The notes under the pieces: model-generated
Seen by the model: only the letters and a program-made list of their open reading frames with translations
Databases searched by the model: none
Told to the model about the DNA's origin: nothing
Position numbers and translations under genes: made by a program
DNA from: Chloracidobacterium sp. CP2_5A
GTDB lineage: Bacteria > Acidobacteriota > Blastocatellia > Chloracidobacteriales > Chloracidobacteriaceae
NCBI GenBank assembly: GCA_002254845.1
Contig: NKPT01000026.1
Span: forward strand, 1 to 46,043
Length of the DNA stretch: 46,043 nt
Reading direction: 5' to 3'
Shown here: in pieces, positions 1 to 8,293 of the stretch
How positions within the stretch are numbered: the first letter of the stretch is position 1
How the letters are laid out: each line of letters starts with the position of its first letter

Positions 1-1
1 A

Positions 2-250
2 CTCCCGCCGGAAGCGCCCGCGCCGGTAACGGTTCGCTGTGTAGCCGATGGGCAGACGCTCTACGAACAGACCCTGCGGCCGGGCGAAACGCTCCGGCGG
101 GAAGTGGAGATCCCAACGGTCGCGCCGCGCCAAGCCGTCGAAGTCCAGCTCGTCGCCGACCAATCCATACCGGCCGAACAACTCGGTTTACGTCCCAGGG
201 GCGAGCGGTTATCGTGGCGACTTCGCCAAGTCGGCTTTATTCCCGCGTAA
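2..250 (+). CDS. C-terminal end of an unidentified protein (cut by window edge)
   Basis: An open frame enters from the left edge and stops at TAA 248-250, giving about 82 residues. The visible part has regular beta-like stretches (VRCVADGQTLYEQTL, then REVEIPTV and VEVQLVADQS), as in a C-terminal beta-sandwich of a membrane or glycan-related protein. It ends 15 bases before the next glycosyltransferase start, so it is probably co-transcribed with the glycan cluster. I do not recognise the family and the missing N-terminus prevents a call. Codon use looks like that of its neighbours. Confidence 0.55.
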   Translation, partial: LPPEAPAPVTVRCVADGQTLYEQTLRPGETLRREVEIPTVAPRQAVEVQLVADQSIPAEQLGLRPRGERLSWRLRQVGFIPA

Positions 251-265
251 GGAACACACGCCATT

Positions 266-1402
266 ATGTTCGGCATCGTCGTCACCACGATTTATGACGG
301 CGCGTTTATTGACGCGTACTACGAACACTTTCAGCAGCGCGGGCGGCTTGAAGAAGCGAGGTTTTACGTCGTCGGCGACCTGACGACGCCGGAAGGTTGC
401 GCCGAGCGGGTCCGCGCCTATGCCAAGCGCGGGCTGCCGTGGCTATTCCTGACGCCGGACGACCAGCGGGCTTTTCTTGCCGACTTCCCCGAGCTCGCCG
501 CCGAAATTCCCTGGCGCAGCGACAACCGGCGCAACATCGGCTTTTTGATGGCTTACCGCGACGGCTGCGACCCCATCATCAGCATTGACGACGACAACTA
601 CCCAAAGAACGACTGGGATTTTCTAGGCGAACACGCCGTCGTTGGGCGCGAAGCGACGCTCCGCGCGGCGGTCGGTCACAACGGCTGGTTCAACATCTGC
701 TCGATGATGACGGTCGAGTGTCCGCCGCTGGGCGGCGGCAAAACGGTCTATCCGCGCGGCTTTCCCTACCTGCGCCGGACGCTCGAATGCAGCGCCGTCG
801 CCGACGAAACTGAAACCGGGCGCGTCGCCGTCAACGCCGGGCTATGGTCGGGCGACCCGGACGTGGACGCCGCGACGCGGATCGTGACGCGCTGCGCGGC
901 GAGCGAGGCCCTGACGGAAAGCTATCTGCTGGGGCGCGGCGTCCGCTCGCCCATCAACACGCAGAACACGGCGATTCTCCGGGCGGCGCTGCCGGCTTAC
1001 TACTACGTGAAAATGGGCGTTTCGCTCGCCGGGTTGAAGCTCGACCGCTTCGGCGATATTTTCAGCGGCTATTTTGTGCAGAAGTGCGCCGAGGCGATCG
1101 GTCACCGCGTACGCCTTGGGTCGCCGGTCGTCGAGCACCGCCGCACGCCGCACAACCTCTACGTTGACTTGTGGAACGAGCTGGCGGGCATGGTCGTGCT
1201 GGACGATATGCTGCCGCTGCTTGAAACCCCGCTGTCGCCGACGAACGACTACGGGGCGGCGGCGCTCGAACTCGCCGACCGCATCGAGGCGTGGGCCGGC
1301 GAGCAAAAGGGCTTCCTGTGGGGCGAGGCGCTCCAGGACTACTTCCGCAACGTCGCGGCGAATATGCGGCTCTGGGTCGCCGTTTGCCGTCGGCTTGACT
1401 GA
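266..1402 (+). CDS. RGP/STELLO-like glycosyltransferase with DDDN motif
   Basis: This 378-residue protein has the look of a GT-A-fold nucleotide-sugar enzyme. The N-terminus (MFGIVVTTIYDG) reads as a first beta strand. Residues 90-115 contain WRSDNRRNIGFLMAYRDGCD followed by IISIDDDNYP, an acidic metal-binding motif with the preceding Arg-rich NRRNIG element typical of reversibly glycosylated polypeptides (UDP-arabinopyranose mutases, GT75) and STELLO-like transferases. The likely role is transfer or ring-form conversion of a nucleotide-activated sugar for a surface glycan, in the cytosol. It starts 15 bases after the previous stop and ends 3 bases before the GT2 gene, so it sits in an operon. 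The fold and metal site are seen; the donor and acceptor are unknown. A mutase rather than a transferase is possible. Confidence 0.72.
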   Translation: MFGIVVTTIYDGAFIDAYYEHFQQRGRLEEARFYVVGDLTTPEGCAERVRAYAKRGLPWLFLTPDDQRAFLADFPELAAEIPWRSDNRRNIGFLMAYRDGCDPIISIDDDNYPKNDWDFLGEHAVVGREATLRAAVGHNGWFNICSMMTVECPPLGGGKTVYPRGFPYLRRTLECSAVADETETGRVAVNAGLWSGDPDVDAATRIVTRCAASEALTESYLLGRGVRSPINTQNTAILRAALPAYYYVKMGVSLAGLKLDRFGDIFSGYFVQKCAEAIGHRVRLGSPVVEHRRTPHNLYVDLWNELAGMVVLDDMLPLLETPLSPTNDYGAAALELADRIEAWAGEQKGFLWGEALQDYFRNVAANMRLWVAVCRRLD

Positions 1403-1405
1403 ACA

Positions 1406-2467
1406 ATGACGACGGAAACCCGCTACGCGCCCGTGTCGCTGGTGACAACGGTTTTGAACGACTTGGCCGGTTGCCGGGCGTTTTTCGCGGCGATGGAAGC
1501 GCAAACGCTCTGCCCGCGCGAAATCGTCATCGTGGATGGCGGCTCGCGCGACGGGACGTGGGCGTTTTTGCAGGACTACCGTCCAGGCCGCGACTACGCG
1601 CTGGTCGTTGCGCAGGAAGTTGGCTGCAACGTAGCGCGGGGCAGGAATCTGGCGATCGCCCGCGCGCGCTATGACATCATTGTGTCCACCGACGTCGGCT
1701 GCCAATGGGACGCGCGCTGGCTCGAAGAGCTGGCCCGGCCATTACTTGACGACCCGGCGCTAGACGCCGTGATGGGGAGTTGGGCCGTTCGGCGCGAAGA
1801 TCTGCCCGACGACGAGTGGGCGCGCGTCGAGTACGCCTTTCACGCCGACTACGCCCTGCGCGCGCGGCCGGACTCGCACGCTTCCTCGCGCGCGATTGCC
1901 TACCGCAAGGCGCTGTGGGCGCGGCTGGACGGCTACCCGGAAGACTTGACGCTGGCGGCCGACGACATGGTTTTTGCGCTGCTGCTGCATGCGACGACCA
2001 AGCGCGTCGCCGCCGCGCCGTCGCCGCGCTGTTTCTGGGAGCGGCCGGCCACGCTCCGGCGCTTTTGCCGCGAGGCTGAGCGCAACTTTTTTGGCGCCGG
2101 CGAAGCCGACATCTGGCGGAAGCACGGTCTGCTGGTGAGCGGGCGGCTGCTCGCCGAAATGGTCGCGCCGCCGCTGGGCGCGGGCGTCGGTCTGATTGAG
2201 CTGTGGCTGGGGCGGTGGCCGCTCGCGGGCGGCGTGTTGCTTGTTGCCGGCGTTGCGCTAGCCGGCGCGCGGCTGTGGCGGTTGCGGCCGGTCGTCGCCC
2301 GTTACCGGGCCGCCGGCGGCGCGCAGGCGTGGCGGCGCGCGCTGCGGTTTGAATACGCCGTCAAATGGGCGGGCGCGCGGGGCTATTGGCGCGGTTGGCG
2401 GACCGGTCGCCGCCGTTGCCAAAACTGCCGCGCCCGCCTGCGGCAAGCCGGGGTATCGCCATGGTGA
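1406..2467 (+). CDS. GT2-family glycosyltransferase, membrane-associated
   Basis: The 353-residue protein begins with a classical GT2 GT-A domain: VSLVTTVLND (residues 10-19), the nucleotide-binding IVIVDGGSRDGTW (about 41-53) and a DVGC metal-binding segment (about 95-98) in place of the more usual DxD. After the catalytic domain comes a hydrophobic stretch (about residues 270-295, GGVLLVAGVALAGARLW), suggesting membrane anchoring as in many polysaccharide GT2 enzymes. The expected reaction is inverting transfer of a sugar from a nucleotide donor. It follows the RGP-like gene by 3 bases and its stop overlaps the start of the next gene (ATGGTGA), so the genes are translationally coupled. The substrate cannot be read from the sequence. 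Confidence 0.85.
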   Translation: MTTETRYAPVSLVTTVLNDLAGCRAFFAAMEAQTLCPREIVIVDGGSRDGTWAFLQDYRPGRDYALVVAQEVGCNVARGRNLAIARARYDIIVSTDVGCQWDARWLEELARPLLDDPALDAVMGSWAVRREDLPDDEWARVEYAFHADYALRARPDSHASSRAIAYRKALWARLDGYPEDLTLAADDMVFALLLHATTKRVAAAPSPRCFWERPATLRRFCREAERNFFGAGEADIWRKHGLLVSGRLLAEMVAPPLGAGVGLIELWLGRWPLAGGVLLVAGVALAGARLWRLRPVVARYRAAGGAQAWRRALRFEYAVKWAGARGYWRGWRTGRRRCQNCRARLRQAGVSPW

Positions 2468-3570
2468 AACGCTTTCACGGCCGCTCGCGCGCGATCAGCT
2501 TAGCGCTGGCTGTCGCCCTCGGATTGAGCGCGGCGGCTGTTTGGGGCAATTGGCTTGGCGCGCGCCGGGCGCTTTACCTTGACCGGCGGATTCACGCGGT
2601 TGCGTCTCCGGCTGCCGGACAGGTTGTGCAGCGCGGGGCGGACGGCGCAGCGCGGGTCATCGTCGCCGGGCGCGTTGGCTGGCTGGCCCAAACGGTTGAG
2701 GCTGGCTTCCCGCGCGCCGCCGCTCCAGTCATTGGCGAAAGCGACTGGCAATCGCTTGGCGCGGCATCCTGGACGAGATTTCAGGGCGCCCTGACGCTGC
2801 CGACCGGATGCCATCGGTTGCTCATTCGAGTTGGAGAGCCGCGCCCGCCGCAGGCGTTCAACCATGTTGAGGCCTATGAAGTCTGCGTTGGGGAAGTGTT
2901 TGTGATTGCCGGGCAGTCAAACGCCGCCGGAAGCTGCCGCGTTTTGTTTTCGGCCGTTTCGCCGCTTGTCCGCGCCGGTCTGATTGGCGACGACGGCCAA
3001 ATGGCGTGGAAACTGTGTTCCGACCCGCAAGTCGTCAACGGCGGCGGCTCGGCGTGGCCGTTGGTCGGCGACGCGCTGACCAAACGACTGAATGCCCCGG
3101 TGGGCTTTGTCAATCTTGCCGTCGGCGGAAGCGGCGTTCGGGACTGGCGGCCGGGAACGCCCAACTTCGCGCGCCTGGCGGAGACGCTGCGCCGGCTTCA
3201 ACCGCAAGGCGCGCGGGCTGTGCTGTGGCACCAGGGGGAGAGCGATTCCGGGATGACGGCGGATGAGTACGCCGCGCATTTGAGCGCCATCATCGCGGCA
3301 GCGCGGGAAGCCGCCGGCGGAGACGGGCCGCCGTGGCTGGTGGCGCAGGCGTCGTTCAAGGATGGGCAGCGCTACGACGGCCCGCGCGCCGGACAGCGCC
3401 GCGTGTGCGAAACTGGATTGGCGCGGCCGGGTCCTGACACGGATCAGCTCGGACTCAATCTGCGGCAGCCCGACCGCGTACACTTCAACGAAGAGGGCAC
3501 GCGCGCCGCCGCGCAGCTCTGGACGCGCGCGATCCTCACCGAAATCTTTCACCTTCCGCCGGAGCTATAA
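2461..3570 (+). CDS. SGNH/sialate-O-acetylesterase-like carbohydrate esterase
   Basis: I chose ATG 2461, which overlaps the upstream stop, rather than an in-frame start 32 codons earlier that would lie within the GT2 gene. The 369-residue product has an N-terminal signal/anchor (ISLALAVALGLSAAAVWG, about residues 12-29). The SASA/CE6-type SGNH catalytic pattern follows: GQSNAAG with Ser153, WHQGESDSG around residue 260, and DRVHFNE with Asp338 and His341. The family removes acetyl groups from sugars. In this operon it probably trims or edits O-acetylation of the glycan on the outer face of the membrane; the export is inferred from the signal peptide. The substrate is unknown. Confidence 0.82.
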   Translation: MVKRFHGRSRAISLALAVALGLSAAAVWGNWLGARRALYLDRRIHAVASPAAGQVVQRGADGAARVIVAGRVGWLAQTVEAGFPRAAAPVIGESDWQSLGAASWTRFQGALTLPTGCHRLLIRVGEPRPPQAFNHVEAYEVCVGEVFVIAGQSNAAGSCRVLFSAVSPLVRAGLIGDDGQMAWKLCSDPQVVNGGGSAWPLVGDALTKRLNAPVGFVNLAVGGSGVRDWRPGTPNFARLAETLRRLQPQGARAVLWHQGESDSGMTADEYAAHLSAIIAAAREAAGGDGPPWLVAQASFKDGQRYDGPRAGQRRVCETGLARPGPDTDQLGLNLRQPDRVHFNEEGTRAAAQLWTRAILTEIFHLPPEL

Positions 3571-3576
3571 CGCTTC

Positions 3577-4743
3577 ATGACGCGCCGGCTGCTGCACTTT
3601 GTCGAGGAAAGCTACGGCGGCGCGGCCGACTATGCCCACGCGCAATCAAACGCTTTGGCGGCGCTGGGCGTTGACGTCCGCCTGCTGACGACGCCGAACT
3701 ATCCGGCCCGCTCCGCCGCCCGCTACGCCCGCCGGCCGGCGTTGCTTGAACTGCGCCCCGCCAAGCCTTTGCCAACGCGCGCGCAGCGGGCGGCGCGCTT
3801 CGCCTACGTCAAGCTGACGAACTACCAGCGATTGGCGGACTGCATTCGGCGCGAGGGCTTTCGGCATGTTCTCATCGGCTCGTTTGGCGAATATCTCGCG
3901 CCGATATGGTCGCCGTGGCTGTGCGCGCTGGCGCGGGAAGGCGTCGTTTTTGGCGCCGTCGTCCATGATCCGGCGCGGGATTACGTTGTGGGTCCGCGCT
4001 GGTGGCATCGGCGGTCGGTGGCGGCGGCTTATGGGCCGTTGCAGGAGGTTTTTGTCCACGAAGCGGCGACGCTTGACACTGGCGGGCGGGAGCTTAGGGC
4101 GCGCGTGACCGTCGTGCCGCATGGCGTTTACGACTACCCGGCGCCGGCTCGGTCGCGTGACGAGGCACGGCGGGCGTTGGGCGTTCCCGAATCGGCGACG
4201 CTGTTTCTGGCCTTTGGCAACATTCGCGACGCTAAAAACCTCGACCTCTTTTTGCGGGCGCTGGCGCAGGCGGCGGATGACTTCCCCAACGCGCATTTGT
4301 TGGTCGCCGGGGATGTCCGGTCGGCCGGACAAAAGCCGGTCGCCTACTACCGCGGGCTGGCGGCGGAGCTTGGCTTGGAAGGGCGCTGTCACTGGCGGCT
4401 TGGCGACATTGCGCCAGAAGAAACGGCTGAGTTATTTACAGCGGCCGATGGCATTGTCCTGACTTATGCGCGCGCGTTTCGGTCGGCGAGCGGCGTGCTG
4501 GCGCTGGCAGCGCGCTATCGCGTCCCGTGCTTGGCGTCGGGCGGAGATGGGCCGCTCCGGCAGGCCGTGGAAGGCTACGGGCTTGGGGCGTGGCGCGCGC
4601 CGGACGATGTAGCGGCGCTGGTCGACGGGCTGAGACGGTGGCGCCTGTCGCCGCCGACGCCGCGTTGGGAGGATTACTACGCCGATCATTCATGGATGGT
4701 CAACGCTCGGCGCGTGGCGGAACGCCTGTTTGAAAAGCGATGA
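3577..4743 (+). CDS. GT4-type (GT-B fold) glycosyltransferase
   Basis: The 388-residue protein is a two-domain GT-B enzyme. The N-terminal half carries RLLHFVEESYGGAADYAHAQ, the usual glycine-containing acceptor-side loop. The C-terminal half begins at about residue 205 with LFLAFGNIRDAKNLDLFLRAL and has RCHWRLGDI, then the donor-binding region around FRSASGVLALAARYRVP with a following glycine-rich segment. Retaining GT4 enzymes usually have an EX7E pair; here the first Glu is not evident in FRSASGVLAL, which could mean altered donor use. It starts 6 bases after the esterase stop. The role is sugar transfer in cytosolic assembly of the same glycan; donor and acceptor are not determinable. Confidence 0.82.
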   Translation: MTRRLLHFVEESYGGAADYAHAQSNALAALGVDVRLLTTPNYPARSAARYARRPALLELRPAKPLPTRAQRAARFAYVKLTNYQRLADCIRREGFRHVLIGSFGEYLAPIWSPWLCALAREGVVFGAVVHDPARDYVVGPRWWHRRSVAAAYGPLQEVFVHEAATLDTGGRELRARVTVVPHGVYDYPAPARSRDEARRALGVPESATLFLAFGNIRDAKNLDLFLRALAQAADDFPNAHLLVAGDVRSAGQKPVAYYRGLAAELGLEGRCHWRLGDIAPEETAELFTAADGIVLTYARAFRSASGVLALAARYRVPCLASGGDGPLRQAVEGYGLGAWRAPDDVAALVDGLRRWRLSPPTPRWEDYYADHSWMVNARRVAERLFEKR

Positions 4744-4959
4744 CGTTAGGGCTTGGCGCGAGCCGTAGCGCGCTTTCCGGGAAAGCGGAGCGGCTTGGGA
4801 CGGTCGTGAAACCGCTCCGCCCAGATTGGCGCGCGACAGGAGGCTTGGGGTCCTTGGCGACCTTAGCCTGCCGACGCTCAACCGCTGCGAAAAGCGAGCT
4901 CGCTGTCGCGTCGTCCAGCTCATAGGATTTTTCAGGCGACGAAAAAAATCCGGCAAGCC
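4744..4959. other. 216-base intergenic spacer with several hairpins
   Basis: No convincing gene is seen between the GT4 stop and the FkbM start. The stretch holds CGCTTTC-CGG-GAAAGCG (about 4769-4785), GAGCGG...CCGCTC shortly after, and directly before the next gene a hairpin of GGATTTTT (4925-4932) with AAAAATCC (4944-4951). The last is AT-rich and sits 9 bases before the FkbM ATG, where it could affect translation or mark a processed junction. Open frames across the spacer on both strands have atypical composition. Confidence 0.4.
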
Positions 4960-5778
4960 ATGCGTAATCCGCTCCGCACACTCGCCACCATCCAATCGCT
5001 CTGGCGCAGCGCCCAAATCGGCGCGACCGGACGCGACCGGCGACTAGCCTTTCTCGTTGCCGGCCTGGTGTCGCTGGGGCTGCATCGGAAGGCGACGCGG
5101 CGCTGGTTTCTCAGGCAAATCAACGGCTTTGCGCGCGAAGGGCAAGTGCCGCTCGCGCTCCGCCTCAACGGGCGCCCGCTGACTTTCGCCATGCGCGCGG
5201 GCGACGAGCAGGACTTCCTCATTGGCGGCGAGCTCGTCAAAGGGGCCTATGCGCCGCCAACCTTTGCGCCGCGCCGCATTGTGGACGGCGGCGCCAACAT
5301 CGGCATGTTCGCCCTCTTCGCTCACAGCCTGTTCCCGGACGCGACGCTGGTCTGCTACGAGCCGGACGAGCGCAACCTCGCTCAGCTTCGCTACAACCTG
5401 GCCGCCAACGCGATTCCCGCTCAGGTGAGGCCGGTCGGCTTGTGGTCGCGGACGACCACGCTTTATTACCACGCCGTCACGTCCTACAACGGCTATGTGG
5501 ATGAGAAGCCGCCCGGCGCGCCGATCCCCTGCGCGCCGCCGGAAATTGGCCCCGACTGCTGGCTGAAGCTCGACATTGAAGGGAGCGAGTACGAGGTGAT
5601 ACCGGCGCTGCTCGAGCGCCGCGATTATCCGCGCTGGCTGACGATGGAAATTCACCGCTTTGACGAGCGCGGCGCGGCGCTCGTCGCCCAGTTGCGAGAG
5701 CACGGCTATCAGGTCGCGGGCGACCTGTCGCCGACAGCGAGCTGTGTCACCATTGAAGCGCGCCGCGAAGCGTCCTAG
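4960..5778 (+). CDS. FkbM-family SAM-dependent methyltransferase
   Basis: The 272-residue protein has a Rossmann-like methyltransferase core: [17 protein letters not shown] at about residues 104-120 is the SAM-binding glycine motif, [14 protein letters not shown] follows as the acidic loop, and [14 protein letters not shown] (about 201-214) is the hallmark motif of the FkbM family. FkbM enzymes methylate hydroxyls, often on sugars or polyketides. In this neighbourhood O-methylation of a glycan residue is the best guess. The first 60 residues are basic and weakly hydrophobic and may be a membrane-facing extension. It is separated from upstream genes by 216 bases, so it may have its own promoter. 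Confidence 0.85.
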   Translation: MRNPLRTLATIQSLWRSAQIGATGRDRRLAFLVAGLVSLGLHRKATRRWFLRQINGFAREGQVPLALRLNGRPLTFAMRAGDEQDFLIGGELVKGAYAPPTFAPRRIVDGGANIGMFALFAHSLFPDATLVCYEPDERNLAQLRYNLAANAIPAQVRPVGLWSRTTTLYYHAVTSYNGYVDEKPPGAPIPCAPPEIGPDCWLKLDIEGSEYEVIPALLERRDYPRWLTMEIHRFDERGAALVAQLREHGYQVAGDLSPTASCVTIEARREAS

Positions 5779-5863
5779 CGCGCTTCGCGCAACGCCGTCA
5801 CGCAATTGCGCGCGCTTGACCTGCCTGCTAGCGTTCGCTTTATGGATTCAGGCGCTGTCGTTT

Positions 5864-6478
5864 ATGTCGTCTTCCGCTGACTACTCGCTGATCGTCGCCG
5901 ATGCTGCGGCCGTGGCCGACGCCGCCCTGCGCGAGCATGCCGCCGCGACGGCCGCGCTGGGGCCGCTCCTGCCGATCGTAGCCGACATGGCCGCCAAGCT
6001 GATCGAGACTCTCCGCCGCGACGGGCGGGTGTTCCTTTGCGGCAACGGCGGCTCGGCCGCTGACGCCCAGCACCTTGCCGCCGAACTCGTCGGGCGCTTT
6101 CTACGCGACCGTCGGCCGCTTCCGGCCGTGGCGCTGGCCACTGACACCTCGATCCTGACCGCCGTGGCGAACGACCTGGGCTATGCCGAGGTCTTCGCCC
6201 GCCAGGTCGTCGCGCTGGGACGCCCCGGCGACTTGCTCATCGCCATTTCGACGAGCGGCAATAGCCCCAATGTGCTGCGCGCCGCCGAAGCCGCTCGCCG
6301 TCAGCGCCTGACCGTTCTAGGGCTGACCGGCCGCGCCGGCGGCAAGCTCTGCGCTCTGTGCGACCTGTGCCTGCGCGCGCCGTCGGACGCCACGCCGCGC
6401 ATTCAGGAAATGCACATTCTGGTCGGTCACATTTTATGCGAGGCGGCGGAGCGCGCCCTTGGCGAGGCTGATCCATGA
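5864..6478 (+). CDS. gmhA: Phosphoheptose isomerase
   Basis: GmhA converts D-sedoheptulose 7-phosphate to D-glycero-D-manno-heptose 7-phosphate, the first step of nucleotide-heptose synthesis for surface glycans. The 204-residue length from ATG 5864 matches the family (about 190-200). SIS-domain signatures are clear: [20 protein letters not shown], with the His/Glu metal ligands, then [18 protein letters not shown] and [17 protein letters not shown] at the C-terminus. The frame is open further upstream to 5660, but that part overlaps the FkbM gene and does not resemble GmhA. No clear Shine-Dalgarno precedes 5864. The stop overlaps the next start (ATGA), indicating coupling to the acyltransferase. 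gmhB and hldE partners are not in the window. Confidence 0.93.
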   Translation: MSSSADYSLIVADAAAVADAALREHAAATAALGPLLPIVADMAAKLIETLRRDGRVFLCGNGGSAADAQHLAAELVGRFLRDRRPLPAVALATDTSILTAVANDLGYAEVFARQVVALGRPGDLLIAISTSGNSPNVLRAAEAARRQRLTVLGLTGRAGGKLCALCDLCLRAPSDATPRIQEMHILVGHILCEAAERALGEADP

Positions 6479-7014
6479 CGCCGCGCGTGTTGGCCGGGAG
6501 CCTGCTGAGCTACGCTTATAACCACTGGCTGACCAACTTCCCGTCGCGCCGCGTCCGTCAGGCGTACTTGCGCGGCTACCTCGGCGCGCTCGGCGCGGAC
6601 ACCGGGATCCAGATGGGCTGCCGGTTTCTCAACGGTCGCAAGGTCTTCCTTGGGCCGCGCAACGCCATCAACTTCGGGTGCCTGCTTGACGGTCGGCGCT
6701 ACGCCATTCGCACCGGGAGTGATGTCTCGATTGGTCCGGAAGCGACCATTCTCACCCTCGGCCATGACCCGCAGTCGCCGGACTTCGCCGACCAAGGCGG
6801 CGAAGTCATCATTGGCGACCGGGTGTGGATCGCCTACCGCGCCATCATTCTGCCCGGCGTGACGCTGGGAGAAGGCGCGGTGGTCGCCGCCGGCGCAGTC
6901 GTCACGCGGGATGTCGCGCCCTTTACGATTGTCGGAGGCGTCCCGGCGCGGACCATCGGAACCCGCCCAACCGATCTGCGCTACGTCGTCAGCTACGCGC
7001 CATTCTTGATCTAA
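6475..7014 (+). CDS. Hexapeptide-repeat acyltransferase (maa/WcaF-like)
   Basis: The 179-residue protein carries left-handed beta-helix hexapeptide repeats from about residue 60 to 160 ([21 protein letters not shown], then [37 protein letters not shown]). The segment ends in [13 protein letters not shown], the usual family terminus. A His in LGHDP is in the position used as catalytic base by O-acetyltransferases such as WcaF and Maa. The expected function is CoA-dependent O- or N-acetylation of a sugar, pairing with the SASA-like esterase in the same cluster. Its ATG overlaps the gmhA stop. It converges on the FecCD permease gene with only 3 bases between stop codons. Confidence 0.85.
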   Translation: MTPRVLAGSLLSYAYNHWLTNFPSRRVRQAYLRGYLGALGADTGIQMGCRFLNGRKVFLGPRNAINFGCLLDGRRYAIRTGSDVSIGPEATILTLGHDPQSPDFADQGGEVIIGDRVWIAYRAIILPGVTLGEGAVVAAGAVVTRDVAPFTIVGGVPARTIGTRPTDLRYVVSYAPFLI

Positions 7015-7017
7015 GCC

Positions 7018-8052
7018 TCACCCCATCGGGCGTAGCAGCAAGCGCAAAAAGTAAGGCGCGCCGATGATCGCCGTCACGATGCCAAGCCGAATTTCCTCAG
7101 GGCGGTTAATCGTGCGCGCCAGCAGGTCCGCGCCCACCAGAAACGCCGCGCCGACGATGGCGCACGCCGGGGCCAAAACGCGATGACGCGGCCCGACCAG
7201 CAGCCGGACGGCATGCGGGATGATCAGTCCAACAAAGCCGATGACCCCTCCCGCCGCGACCGCCGCGCCGGTCAGCAGCGCCGCCGCGAGCAGGATCGTC
7301 CAGGTCGCGCGGGGCGTTTCGACGCCTAACGCCCGGGCGTCCTCGTCGCCGAGCAACATGACATCCAGCTCCGAGGCGTAGGCGAGCGCCGCGCCAAGCC
7401 CGACCAACACGCAGGGCGCCAGCAGCCGCGCGTGAAGCCACGTCCGGCTGTCAAACCCGCCCATCAGCCAGAATGAAATTTCCTGCGCGACTTCCCATCG
7501 CTTCCACGCCAGCGAAACCGCTAGGGCCGTAAACGCCCCGCACAGCGCCCCAATCGCGACGCCGGCCAGCAACAGCGTTGTGACGGGGGCGCGCCCGGCG
7601 CGCGCGGTAAGCGCATAAACGGCAATCAGCGCCAAGGCGCTGCCGGCAAATGAAAAGGCCGGGACGTAGAGGGGCGAGACCGCCGACAGCCCGGCGGCAA
7701 TGGCCAGCACCGCGCCCAGCGCCCCGCCTGAGCTGGTGCCGACAATGTCCGGCGACGCCAGCGGATTGCGAAAAAGTCCCTGCATTTGGACGCCCGCCGT
7801 CGCCAGCGCCGCGCCCGCCAGCGCCGCGACCAGCACGCGCGGCAAGCGCATGGTCCACACAATCGCCTCATCGGTCGGCGTAAAGCCGCCGATGCCAAGC
7901 CACGGGAGCAGCTTCGACGCCAGCACCGCGACGACGGTTGACGGCGACAGGCTAACGCTGCCCACAGCCACGCCCAGCACGACGGCCGTCGCCAGCAGCC
8001 CCAGCGCCAAGGTGAAAAAGAGCGCCGGCGGAACGGCGCGGCGCGCGGTCAT
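7018..8052 (-). CDS. FecCD/BtuC-family ABC transporter permease
   Basis: The 344-residue hydrophobic protein has about 9-10 predicted membrane segments and the family landmarks: VLASKLLPWLGIGG, then TMRLPRVLVAALAGAALATAG and QMQGLFRNPLASPDIVGTSSG near residues 65-110, GGVIGFVGLIIPHAVRLLVG near residue 265, and LGIVTAIIGAPYFLRLL at the C-terminus. These permeases import Fe-siderophores, haem or cobalamin. No ATPase or binding protein is adjacent: the next gene on this strand is a 41-residue membrane peptide whose stop overlaps this start (ATGA), and the ATP synthase operon lies above. It converges on the acyltransferase. The substrate (iron chelate or corrinoid) is not decided by sequence alone. 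Confidence 0.9.
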   Translation of the reverse strand: MTARRAVPPALFFTLALGLLATAVVLGVAVGSVSLSPSTVVAVLASKLLPWLGIGGFTPTDEAIVWTMRLPRVLVAALAGAALATAGVQMQGLFRNPLASPDIVGTSSGGALGAVLAIAAGLSAVSPLYVPAFSFAGSALALIAVYALTARAGRAPVTTLLLAGVAIGALCGAFTALAVSLAWKRWEVAQEISFWLMGGFDSRTWLHARLLAPCVLVGLGAALAYASELDVMLLGDEDARALGVETPRATWTILLAAALLTGAAVAAGGVIGFVGLIIPHAVRLLVGPRHRVLAPACAIVGAAFLVGADLLARTINRPEEIRLGIVTAIIGAPYFLRLLLRPMG

Positions 8053-8174
8053 GGGCTGAAGCGGCGCGTTAGCCAGTCAAGCAGCCAGATGACGCCGGCG
8101 GCATAGATCAGCGTCGCGGCATAAGCCAACCGCCACTGGCGCGCATCGCCTTCCTCGAGCTTTTCTTCAGGCAT
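8049..8174 (-). CDS. 41-residue single-pass membrane peptide upstream of FecCD permease
   Basis: A short frame starts at ATG 8174-8172 and stops at TGA 8051-8049, overlapping the permease start in an ATGA arrangement that strongly suggests translational coupling. The peptide has an acidic N-terminus (MPEEKLEEGDARQ), one hydrophobic helix (WRLAYAATLIYAAGVIWLLD, residues 14-33) and a basic C-terminus ending in TRRFSP. The charge pattern predicts N-out/C-in or a small accessory subunit; the topology is inference. No strong Shine-Dalgarno is visible. I do not recognise the family. It could assist the FecCD permease or be a remnant subunit. It lies below usual ORF length cut-offs and would easily be missed. 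Confidence 0.6.
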   Translation of the reverse strand: MPEEKLEEGDARQWRLAYAATLIYAAGVIWLLDWLTRRFSP

Positions 8175-8259
8175 GGCGTTTGGAGAGTCTGCGAAAGCGC
8201 CCTCAAGCTACGGCCAACTAAGCCGAGGCTAACACTTGTGCAATTAGCTCCGCGCCAAG

Positions 8260-8278
8260 CCCGGCGCTTGCCGCCGGG
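8260..8278 (-). terminator. Possible hairpin after atpG
   Basis: CCCGGC (8260-8265) pairs with GCCGGG (8273-8278) across a 7-base loop, 15 bases beyond the atpG stop. No U-tract follows on the minus strand, so if it acts at all it is a weak terminator or a processing/stability hairpin between the ATP synthase genes and the small peptide-permease pair. Confidence 0.25.
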
Positions 8279-8293
8279 GGCGTGAGCTCAACG

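Noticed and set aside
2365-2460. In-frame extension of the SASA-like esterase gene
   Set aside because: Lies inside the GT2 gene; ATG 2461 gives a signal peptide directly and overlaps the GT2 stop in the usual coupled way.
4700-4981. Minus-strand open frames across the GT4-FkbM spacer
   Set aside because: They overlap both real plus-strand genes, show no motif and match the composition of a shadow frame.
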